A DNA stretch of 64,000 bases. Source: UBA2136 sp963974105 (GTDB lineage: Bacteria > Pseudomonadota > Alphaproteobacteria > UBA2136). The stretch lies in assembly GCA_963974105.1 (NCBI GenBank), contig CAXBBG010000001.1, forward strand, positions 310,001 to 374,000. Reading direction: 5' to 3'. The notes under the pieces were generated by a model. The model was given only the letters and a program-made list of their open reading frames with translations, was not told the DNA's origin and searched no databases. Below are positions 57,008 to 64,000 of this stretch, one piece after another (within the stretch, counting starts at the first letter, position 1; every line of letters begins with the position of its first letter). The position numbers were made by a program, and so were the translations under genes.

Positions 57008-57616
57008 TTATTTAACACAGTTAGGTGTTGAGATTAGACCATCATAAGAACCATCATCTTTTAATTTAATTGGCGAAAAGCAATAAGAATCATCGTCAAA
57101 CTCTAGAGATTTCAATCCAACACCTTTCATAGCGTTTACATCTTCATCTTTAATGGTTGAACCAGATGCCTTGTCGCCCGTTCCTTGGTGAGCTCCAACA
57201 CCTGCACACCAAGACTCAAGCGTTTCTTTCTTATCAGTTACACCTAAAACGCTATTTCCGTCATAAGAACCAAATGCTGTGACCATCCCTTCATAATACC
57301 ATGAAAATATACCTGGAAGCCCTGTAAGAAGAACCCCTGCAAAGAAAAAGAACAAACCATACCCCTTACGGTGAATAAGGTAAGAGTAACCACCTGCGAT
57401 CGAGATTAACAAACCCACGAGCGTACCCATTGTACCGTTAATCACATCACGAATATCACAATACAAAATGGCTGTGTAATAATCAATCGCACCTGCCGAC
57501 TCACGTAATATCTGCACATCCGATGAAGAAGATGGGGCTGAAGGAACAGCCAATGCAAAAGACATGCTTGGCAATAACGTCAAAGCAATAACTGTGAATA
57601 ATATAAATAAACGCAT
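57008..57616 (-). CDS. Signal-peptide two-span membrane protein, pilin-like candidate
   Basis: The 202-residue protein has a signal peptide (about 1-21, MRLFILFTVIALTLLPSMSFA), then two membrane helices (about 63-82: TMGTLVGLLISIAGGYSYL and 87-106: LFFFFAGVLLTGLPGIFSWY) joined by a short basic turn, and a soluble tail with four cysteines counted from the helix region. Two close helices after a signal peptide recall VirB2/TraA pilins, but the 95-residue soluble tail is longer than usual. GAGGAAA precedes the ATG. It follows the possible traH gene by 17 bases. Confidence 0.5.
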   Translation of the reverse strand: MRLFILFTVIALTLLPSMSFALAVPSAPSSSSDVQILRESAGAIDYYTAILYCDIRDVINGTMGTLVGLLISIAGGYSYLIHRKGYGLFFFFAGVLLTGLPGIFSWYYEGMVTAFGSYDGNSVLGVTDKKETLESWCAGVGAHQGTGDKASGSTIKDEDVNAMKGVGLKSLEFDDDSYCFSPIKLKDDGSYDGLISTPNCVK

Positions 57617-57633
57617 TTTATTTCCTCTAATTT

Positions 57634-59316
57634 TTATTTATGGAATTCTTCTATAATAGCCGCATAATCTTTTTGATGACTGCGCCTATCTTCCATTTCT
57701 TCCAAACGCCCTTTAAAGGAACTAATAATCGTATTCAAAACCAACCTAACATGTGGCGGTGGTGAGTTGGGGTCTGTAGATACATGTAGTGCTAAATCCA
57801 TTTGTGCGAGCTCGAGGCGGTGAATAAGGAACCTAAGTATATTCCTTGTAGCAGCGTAAGCCACCTGCGTTCTATAACCCAACAAAGCTGCATCTCTTGA
57901 ACTTAAATTGTTAACAAGACCCAAATAATCTGTAAGTGCTAACCTCAACTCATCACGCATCACACATTTTGTCGCCATTTCAACCATCACAGAAGCCGCA
58001 TCACTACTATAAACACCGCTTAGGCTTGAATCACTATCTGAAAAAGCAGTGTCATCAAAGAAATCACCATAGATCATACCAGGAAGTAGCGGCTTCGGTA
58101 GTCCGGTATCTGCGTTTGCTTCAAGCTTGGTAATATCTTTAAAATCTTCCCATACAGGGTCGCCATTATCCATAGCAACACTACAATTCATAAAATTCTT
58201 AAACGAGGTGTCACTAAAAATAGCTTTGTTTAAATTACCGTCACCTGTAGATAGACCCGCACCATGCTGACCTGCAACAACCTGATCTCTTGTTGCTGTG
58301 TTTGCAATATGTAATTTCGCATATTTGTTTTCACCGAAAGACGCAAGCTGCTCAGAAGCACTTGCCCCTACCAATCTATCAAATTGAGATGCATAAACCA
58401 TGGCGTAGTTAACAAATGCACGTGAAATACCAAAAGAAGCATCGAAAATTTGCATTGGTGAAATAACCTCAGGTGAAATAATAGTATCTCCTGAACCACC
58501 GCCTGTTACAGGGTCACCACCGTTTGAAGCAGCACATTCCTTAAATGTCGCTTTATTAGAAAGGCTACACCAGCGCACATTTGGCATAAATGCAAAAATA
58601 TCGCACTTTTTACCATTAGTAGTATCAATACAAGCCCTTGTATTAGCTAAAGCCGAAAAGAGCGAACCATTCCATTTAACGCTTTCTAGCTCCGTCGCAA
58701 TCGTATCCACAAGCGCATCACTTGGAGCACTTTTATCTCCCGCATTAATTTCATAAAAAGGTGAAGATAAGCAATATTTAAAAGCATCTGCCATCACAAC
58801 CTTATCGTGTGGATCATTACCATTGTTTCTAACAACACCATCAATACAAGCCTGCACTGAAGCCCACTGAGCTGGGGCTAAGTCATCTTTATATTCCATT
58901 GCAGCACAACGGTCTTGTAATTCACGAACACGTGAGCCTGAAAAGTTCTCAAGACCATTAAAAATTTGAGCAACAGCAGGTGAGTTATAAAGTGTTGTAA
59001 CCATAAAATTTGAAACGGGTGTATCAAAGTAATCGTTCAATCGATCATCACTTTCACGCAGAACAGATAAGCGTGCTTCATGAGTATCAAGCGCACCGCA
59101 ACCAAGTGCCGATAAATTCCTGTTATCATCAAGTGTGACCGTTGTCGTACCTAAATCCTCACCTTTATTCGATGTAATAGGCTTTGTCACCGTTGGTATA
59201 TACCCCATAGAACCCGAATTTTTTAAATTGAGATGAGGTGTTTCTTGTGCCACAGAAATATGTGTCACAAATAAAGCAACCGCTAACACAGTTAAAAATG
59301 AAAAAGATTTAAACAT
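57634..59316 (-). CDS. Exported protein, possibly TraH-like
   Basis: The 560-residue protein has a signal peptide (about 1-23) and a cysteine-bearing, mostly helical mature part with a coiled coil near the C-terminus. NLSALGCGALD near 68 resembles the GCGGID motif at the same place in F TraH, and the helices after it have similar spacing. The rest is not convincingly similar. TraH is a periplasmic pilus assembly factor. AGGTG precedes the ATG. It leads a two-gene arm with the pilin-like gene, with a clear promoter in front. Confidence 0.45.
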   Translation of the reverse strand: MFKSFSFLTVLAVALFVTHISVAQETPHLNLKNSGSMGYIPTVTKPITSNKGEDLGTTTVTLDDNRNLSALGCGALDTHEARLSVLRESDDRLNDYFDTPVSNFMVTTLYNSPAVAQIFNGLENFSGSRVRELQDRCAAMEYKDDLAPAQWASVQACIDGVVRNNGNDPHDKVVMADAFKYCLSSPFYEINAGDKSAPSDALVDTIATELESVKWNGSLFSALANTRACIDTTNGKKCDIFAFMPNVRWCSLSNKATFKECAASNGGDPVTGGGSGDTIISPEVISPMQIFDASFGISRAFVNYAMVYASQFDRLVGASASEQLASFGENKYAKLHIANTATRDQVVAGQHGAGLSTGDGNLNKAIFSDTSFKNFMNCSVAMDNGDPVWEDFKDITKLEANADTGLPKPLLPGMIYGDFFDDTAFSDSDSSLSGVYSSDAASVMVEMATKCVMRDELRLALTDYLGLVNNLSSRDAALLGYRTQVAYAATRNILRFLIHRLELAQMDLALHVSTDPNSPPPHVRLVLNTIISSFKGRLEEMEDRRSHQKDYAAIIEEFHK

Positions 59317-59355
59317 TCAAACACCTATCTATTTTAAAACACGCCTCGTCTTTTA

Positions 59356-59384
59356 AGTATAAGGACTACAAGGCTACAATTCAA
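59356..59384 (-). promoter_or_regulatory. Sigma-70-type promoter for the possible traH/pilin-like arm
   Basis: TTGAAT (59384-59379) and TATACT (59361-59356) are exactly 17 bases apart on the minus strand, about 40 bases before the ATG at 59316. Confidence 0.6.
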
Positions 59385-59427
59385 GCGTTTCTATAAAGTT
59401 TTAAGCAGACTTAAAACAAAGCATCAC

Positions 59428-61569
59428 TTATCGACTTGACATTTTTGTGCTGCGCGCGCTTTCCATTTTTGGTGCCTGACCAACAACTTCAACACGTAAC
59501 GCATTTAAATTTTTATCAACCTCTTCCATTAAAGCTTGAATTTCTAATGCATGCTTACGTCCAAGTTTTGTACGCCTTACGTCCTTAACAGCGCAAGACA
59601 GTGCGTGTGAAGCGCCTGCTATGCGTTCATTTATAGCGTAAAAAGCTTTTAATTCTTTAAGAACATCTTCAACAACCTTAGGGCTACCAAAGCGCATAAG
59701 CTCTGCTGCTTCAATTTCTTTCTTCAAGGCTGCAATTTCATCTTGAGCGTTATTTAGATCATCTTTTTGCATGCTAATCACTGACTCGCGGCGCTTAGAC
59801 CAAATGTCCGCATCTGTAATATCACGCTCATAAGCCTCAATACGCTTTTGAAGTGAGTGTACAGCGCGTGAACTCACAACATCTGTTGAGCCTTCTAAAG
59901 ATGGCACATCATCAGCAATTTCAACATTAGGTGCATACTTAGATATAAAATCGTCAATACGCCCTTCAATAGCCGCGAGGTGAAGGTCATTAAACTTACT
60001 ACCCTTCGACCATGAAACACCGAATTTACGTATAAATCCTGCTATTTTACCCTGAACATCGTCAGGCAACTCTGAACAAGAGCTAGCATTTGTAACCTGA
60101 ATAAGGCCATCTTCAAATAGGGCGCGTAATTTAAGCCCTGCCTTGTCTTTAACTTTAGCGTAAACCAGTACATTGGTACGGCTTGTACCAACACAGTCTG
60201 CAATACGCTGTTGTGACAGCCCCATATCAGAAAGTACTGATATAGCATAGTATAGGTCAATTTTCGAAGGTTTTTGCGTACGCATATTCACCATAACGCG
60301 CATTAACTTGCAGTCCATTTCTGCTGGTATACGGTGTACAATACACATAATATCTTTTCGGCATTCTTCTTTAGCCAACTCTAAGCGACGCGCACCATCA
60401 ATTACAACACCCTCTTCCGAAATAAGAATAGGATACTGTCCATCATCAAACTCATGCGTTGCTGCATAAAGATTAAAGCTCTCCTCAGACTCTGGAGAAT
60501 GAAAATCAAAATCTTCAATAATTTTAAGCGCAGAAATTGGTCGTAATTCAACACCTTGCAATGGATATTTTTGAGATTCTTCTTCTGTAAAGACATCTTG
60601 ATAAACAGGTGATTTTTCTTTTCTTTTTTCAGCAATAACGGCAGGTTTCACTTCCCTTTTCTCGGCTGTGATAGTCTTTGCAAGATTTTTATAATCTTCC
60701 TCTATACTAGGGTAAGTATTAGAAAAAACATCAAATAGCAACTTTGCTGTATCTGCTGTTGAATTTTTCATCGCACCTAAAACCAGCCTTTTTACACGCT
60801 TTTCATTAAATTTAAGGCGCGCGAAGTCACGGCTTACGCTTGGCGCATCGCCATCAATCATACGTTGAACATAAAAAGCGTCCATAAGTTCGTTCATCAC
60901 CTGACTCGCGCGGGAATCAGTTACACCAAAGTGATAAGCTATTTCTTGGAAATTATAAACTCCGCCAACCTTAACATAAAGCAAGGCTGCACGTTTTTTC
61001 TCGTCTGTTTCCTTAGCAACTAATTCATTTAATACTTTTTCAAAGAAACTATCACGCATAATTTTAAGCGCAATTTCTTGTTTGTTATCGTCGCTTGCAG
61101 CAGAAGCTTCGCCTGCTAACATTTCCTGCATAGGGCTTTCGTGGTCTAAATGCTGTACAAGCAGCGGTGGGTCAGAGCGGAACTGCGCCTTCTCATCATC
61201 ACCCAATTTTTCTGTAAATGCTTGTCTCGCCTTATATTCAGGATTACCATTTCGCATTTCCATGGCACAGCTTTCCATGCGACTACCAAAGAAAGTGGTA
61301 AACATAACAGTCACCAAGCTACCATCAGCCTTTTCATACACAGGAGAATAATCTCGTAAACAAGTCAGTAAGACTTCGTAACCTTCTTGGAACAATTCCT
61401 CAGCATCAAGGTGATAATGGCGTGCTATCTTAAAAATAGCCTGTTTTCTTGATTCCAGAAAAGACACAGCCTCTGTCGTCGCTGCGATATATCCGCTATC
61501 TTCCAATTTTATTTTCTCTAACTTACTTGCCGTTGGCATTTTAGTCAGTTTTTCTTTTTTTGGAGCCAA
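59428..61569 (-). CDS. Sigma-70 region 2/4 to ParB fusion protein
   Basis: The 713-residue protein joins two DNA-acting modules. Residues about 39-108 match sigma region 2 (AEELFQEGYEVLLTCLRDYSP, then FTTFFGSRMESCAME), and residues about 195-230 match region 4 (VGGVYNFQEIAYHFGVTDSR and ASQVMNELMD). After a charged linker, residues about 337-415 are a ParB N-terminal domain (ELRPISALKI...VVIDGARRLELAKEE), and about 434-510 a KorB/ParB-type helix-turn-helix (LSQQRIADCVGTSRTNVLVY). A coiled coil (about 575-640) follows. The start is TTG at 61569 after GGGTGAG, or ATG at 61539. It lies upstream of the traH-like arm. Function is inference. Confidence 0.72.
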   Translation of the reverse strand: MAPKKEKLTKMPTASKLEKIKLEDSGYIAATTEAVSFLESRKQAIFKIARHYHLDAEELFQEGYEVLLTCLRDYSPVYEKADGSLVTVMFTTFFGSRMESCAMEMRNGNPEYKARQAFTEKLGDDEKAQFRSDPPLLVQHLDHESPMQEMLAGEASAASDDNKQEIALKIMRDSFFEKVLNELVAKETDEKKRAALLYVKVGGVYNFQEIAYHFGVTDSRASQVMNELMDAFYVQRMIDGDAPSVSRDFARLKFNEKRVKRLVLGAMKNSTADTAKLLFDVFSNTYPSIEEDYKNLAKTITAEKREVKPAVIAEKRKEKSPVYQDVFTEEESQKYPLQGVELRPISALKIIEDFDFHSPESEESFNLYAATHEFDDGQYPILISEEGVVIDGARRLELAKEECRKDIMCIVHRIPAEMDCKLMRVMVNMRTQKPSKIDLYYAISVLSDMGLSQQRIADCVGTSRTNVLVYAKVKDKAGLKLRALFEDGLIQVTNASSCSELPDDVQGKIAGFIRKFGVSWSKGSKFNDLHLAAIEGRIDDFISKYAPNVEIADDVPSLEGSTDVVSSRAVHSLQKRIEAYERDITDADIWSKRRESVISMQKDDLNNAQDEIAALKKEIEAAELMRFGSPKVVEDVLKELKAFYAINERIAGASHALSCAVKDVRRTKLGRKHALEIQALMEEVDKNLNALRVEVVGQAPKMESARSTKMSSR

Positions 61570-61620
61570 GAACTCACCCTTTTTTTATATCGTAAATTGA
61601 TTAATTATTTAACACTATCA

Positions 61621-61636
61621 TTGTAAACACTTACAA
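61621..61636. promoter_or_regulatory. Palindrome upstream of the sigma/ParB gene
   Basis: TTGTAAACACTTACAA is an inverted repeat with six-base arms (TTGTAA/TTACAA), about 52-67 bases upstream of the start. It is a candidate operator, for autoregulation or otherwise. Confidence 0.4.
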
Positions 61637-61703
61637 AACATATGCGAGGAAAAAAATAAAAATGACAGCTTATAAAAAAAACAGTGTCAGAAATTTGCAA
61701 CGT

Positions 61704-63425
61704 TTAGACAGGCTTGTAAGATTTTTTCATATTTGAAACATAAGAACTTGGCACACCATTCCATGATATGCATACCTGTGAATCCGCACGGGTAATAGCC
61801 ATGTAAAATAATTTTTTATCATGCACTTCATCAACCGGTAACACAGTATAACCCTTATAAGGATAAGTATCTTTACCTGCCAATGGTAGGAAAACATAAT
61901 CAAATTGCAAGTTACGCATATCACGCACAGGACCTACAATGACATTGTCATGCACGTTAGGCTCTTTTCCCTCTCGTATTTGAGGTAAAACTTCACGTAA
62001 CGAACCCTTTAAATTCACCAAGGTATCTACAGCAACCAGCGCATTTAAACGGTCTTCTTTATTCATATTAGCAATCATATCTAAGGCGGCTGCCTTAAAT
62101 ATATCCTGCGGAGATGCTGAACCATTTCTTAATAGAGTGTAATAACCCACAAGCTGTCTTTGTATTGCCGTATATTCTGCAACAGCGCCTTGAGGTAAAC
62201 TTATATCCTTTGGCAAGCGTGCGCCGTTTGGCAACCAATCATTTCCATGTAATCCAGCCTTAAACAACGAATCAATTAAAGATTGATTTAAACCATAACC
62301 TATTAAGACGTTACGTAGATGAATATCGTTAGATTGATTAAGCAATAAACACAACAAGTCTAGCACCATAATAGCCCCAGGTATTTCCCATATTTTATGG
62401 GCGAAGCTTGAATGCGCCACACCTTGTTTCTCTAACGACTTTTGTACACGCAAAGCGTCCCAGTCGGTTCTTGTTATCACACCAATACGCTTTTGAGGAT
62501 CAATCGCTTTTAATTTCTGAACCAGTACCATCAACTCTTCATCAGAAGAAGAGAACTCTTCAAACTTCACGTCAATGCTTTTAGACGCATCGCACTGTAC
62601 GTTTTTAGGGATATGCCCCTCCAGACCCGTAATAAGCCCCTGAAGAGACGCAGCAAGTGGTGTAGACATTCTATAAGAGTGTTCTAATACAAAAGGTTTA
62701 ATATAGTCTATATCCTTAAGATCATTAAAAGCCTGAGCTGCTATCGCACCGTCACGCTTAAACGCACAAAGGTCATCATCGCCAAATACACTGGCTTGTG
62801 TGCCCGCTTTAATATGATCAAGCAACCACAAAAATTGTATACGTGTGATATCTTGAAAGTTGTCTACGAAAATATACTTCATTGGAACTCTTTTATAGTC
62901 ACCCTGCCTAATGCCAATAATATGCTTTCGTAGCACGTCGTAGCGATCTAAATCGCACAAGCGTTTATAAGCACAAAGCAAGTCGAAGTGCGGCGCTGTT
63001 TCTTGTGGTTTGCGTGCAAGGCTTTTAAAATATCGGATAATGTGCTCAGCCTCAACCGCACTTCCCTTAAATCCAACCTCACCCATCGCTTGACGAATAT
63101 AACGCCTTGATTGCTTGTCCGTTGAGAATTTAAACTCCGTACCTTCATCTTTCTCAATCTGATTTTGTGCAAAAATACGCAAAGTCCCTATATGCATCTT
63201 ATCAACCAAATCACCCAAACGTTTTCGTAATTGACTTGTAAGCACCTGCCAAGAATAGTAAGTGAATGCAACAACATAGATGTCTTCTGGCGCTACACCT
63301 TTAGATATAAGATGAGCAATGCGCTCAACAAGAACGTCTGTTTTCCCCGTACCAGGCGCACCAATAACAGAGCATGACCCTTCATGCTCTACAATACGTT
63401 GCTGTGCTGGCGATAATTTATTCAT
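61704..63425 (-). CDS. UvrD/PcrA-like superfamily 1 helicase with altered motifs
   Basis: The 573-residue protein has the SF1A layout: Q-motif LSPAQQRIVEH, Walker A GAPGTGKT (22-29), LEHSYRMSTPLAA (motif IV), and the C-terminal FYMAITRADSQVCISW (motif VI). Motif II reads D188-N189-F190-Q191-D192, with asparagine in place of the usual glutamate, and motif III reads FGDDDLCAF, without the usual glutamine after GDDD. It is shorter than UvrD (about 720). ATP hydrolysis may be weak, and a regulatory role is possible. It lies 134 bases upstream of the sigma/ParB gene on the same strand. Confidence 0.85.
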   Translation of the reverse strand: MNKLSPAQQRIVEHEGSCSVIGAPGTGKTDVLVERIAHLISKGVAPEDIYVVAFTYYSWQVLTSQLRKRLGDLVDKMHIGTLRIFAQNQIEKDEGTEFKFSTDKQSRRYIRQAMGEVGFKGSAVEAEHIIRYFKSLARKPQETAPHFDLLCAYKRLCDLDRYDVLRKHIIGIRQGDYKRVPMKYIFVDNFQDITRIQFLWLLDHIKAGTQASVFGDDDLCAFKRDGAIAAQAFNDLKDIDYIKPFVLEHSYRMSTPLAASLQGLITGLEGHIPKNVQCDASKSIDVKFEEFSSSDEELMVLVQKLKAIDPQKRIGVITRTDWDALRVQKSLEKQGVAHSSFAHKIWEIPGAIMVLDLLCLLLNQSNDIHLRNVLIGYGLNQSLIDSLFKAGLHGNDWLPNGARLPKDISLPQGAVAEYTAIQRQLVGYYTLLRNGSASPQDIFKAAALDMIANMNKEDRLNALVAVDTLVNLKGSLREVLPQIREGKEPNVHDNVIVGPVRDMRNLQFDYVFLPLAGKDTYPYKGYTVLPVDEVHDKKLFYMAITRADSQVCISWNGVPSSYVSNMKKSYKPV

Positions 63426-63554
63426 GCATACAGTTTAATTGAGAATAATATTTTTACCTAGTCTTTGCTAATTTATAGAAAGATGGGCGTATTTTCCTTG
63501 CAACAGAATCACATGTCTATATTAGAGATATTTAATGTAACAGGTGTATATACA

Positions 63555-63584
63555 AAAAGAAGGCGCCCATAAGCGCCTTCTTTT
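63555..63584 (-). terminator. Terminator after the edge gene
   Basis: AAAAGAAGGCGC and GCGCCTTCTTTT form a 12-pair stem with a CCATAA loop. It lies 14 bases beyond the stop of the partial minus-strand gene. Confidence 0.85.
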
Positions 63585-63597
63585 AAACAAAGTCAAT

Positions 63598-64000
63598 TTA
63601 GCGTTCAAATATAAGGAAGAGAACGCCTTGATCATTCGGCTTGCCTTTTCCAGCTAAGCGCATATTTTCCATTGCCGCACGGCGCAACACACCCCACTCA
63701 CCCGTTTTAGGGATTGAGATAGCGGGTATATTCACCTCGTTCGCATTTGGATATTCATTTTGAACATTCACTACCAAACCTGTGTATTTAGGTGACTGCC
63801 AAACCTCTGTAAGGTCAAACGTTAGCCCTGCGCCTTTAAACCATGCAGGAACCACATACGTCTCACGCAGCACACCAGGAACGTCACGGTCCTCTGCCAT
63901 GGCACGGATCACATCGTTAATGCCAAAATTTTGCGCAACCCTTTTCTTTTGTGCGTCTAGTTTTTGGCCGTCAACAATTTCAAGAAACGCACGGTATGGT
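63598..64000 (-). CDS. Hypothetical protein, 5' end outside the window (partial)
   Basis: The frame is open from the window edge to a stop at 63598-63600, giving at least 133 residues. The sequence is charged and soluble with a beta-rich middle (VVPAWFKGAGLTFDLTEVW and KYTGLVVNVQNEYPNANEVNIPAISIP) and a Lys/Arg C-terminus ending VLFLIFER. I recognise no family. The gene is on the same strand as the helicase and ends 173 bases upstream of its start. An internal GTG at 63912 is not the likely start because the frame stays open beyond it. Confidence 0.6.
   Translation of the reverse strand, partial: PYRAFLEIVDGQKLDAQKKRVAQNFGINDVIRAMAEDRDVPGVLRETYVVPAWFKGAGLTFDLTEVWQSPKYTGLVVNVQNEYPNANEVNIPAISIPKTGEWGVLRRAAMENMRLAGKGKPNDQGVLFLIFER

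Noticed and set aside
41983..63425. Dot/Icm (type IVB) or VirB-type secretion system
   Set aside because: TraB, TraV, TraC and TraG patterns fit the F-type order. I see no DotA, DotB, IcmK, IcmE or VirB11-type ATPase.
1..64000. CRISPR arrays, insertion sequences, rRNA genes, prophage structural genes
   Set aside because: No regular repeat-spacer pattern, transposase, rRNA stretch or phage module was seen on either strand.

Overview
The window is 64 kb of AT-rich bacterial chromosome. The gene set points to an aerobic, probably free-living alphaproteobacterium: an aa3-type cytochrome c oxidase locus with CtaA, CtaB and Cox11/CtaG, a separate SURF1, threonine synthase, alanine racemase, MurJ, MutS and an encoded-CCA tRNA. 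I cannot name the genus. The + strand is C-rich over G in much of the non-coding DNA.

Region 1 (1-8.3 kb): the 3' end of rsmE, then coxB, ctaA-ctaB-ctaG, alr, ctaD, two small single-span membrane proteins, coxC and a Nudix hydrolase. This is a full heme A/copper/oxidase assembly set apart from SURF1, which lies at 35 kb. Region 2 (8.7-14.6 kb): a small membrane protein, thrC, an M16 peptidase, a lone ABC peptide-binding protein and a LysM protein. Region 3 (14.65-15.9 kb) is a gene-free 1.25 kb stretch flanked by genes that point into it. It has strong C-over-G asymmetry, three DnaA-box-like 9-mers and nested palindromes.

Region 4 (15.9-24.8 kb, minus strand): a probable operon of GAF protein, TPR plus outer-membrane-barrel protein (Slam-like), a FecR-domain protein ending in a TbpB-like barrel, and a CHASE2-adenylate cyclase, preceded by an SLC13/TrkA-C permease. 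It reads as a type XI-like surface-display module tied to cyclic nucleotide signalling. Region 5 (24.9-41.7 kb) is mixed: SH3-like and solute-binding proteins, tRNA-Arg(CCU), GNAT, SNase, a His/Met-rich barrel, a CysQ-like phosphatase, mutS, murJ (apparently starting at AUU), SURF1, and an efflux operon of adaptor, AI-2E permease and RND pump.

Region 6 (42-64 kb) is the accessory part: a reduced F-type (TraB/TraV/TraC/TraG) type IV secretion locus in several arms. One minus-strand arm encodes TraB, TraV, TraC, an acidic membrane protein, a NusA-like RNA-binding protein (N-terminal domain, S1, KH), a secreted protein and then PhoH. A divergent arm encodes TraG and a large unknown protein. A third arm encodes a possible TraH-like exported protein and a two-span pilin-like protein. 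Upstream of that lie a sigma-70 region 2/4 to ParB fusion protein and a UvrD-like protein with altered motifs II and III. No relaxase, coupling protein, integrase or most F-pilus genes are visible. The co-location of a sigma/ParB fusion, a NusA paralogue and a secretion machine is the most unusual thing here and could be a dedicated transcription kit for the machine.
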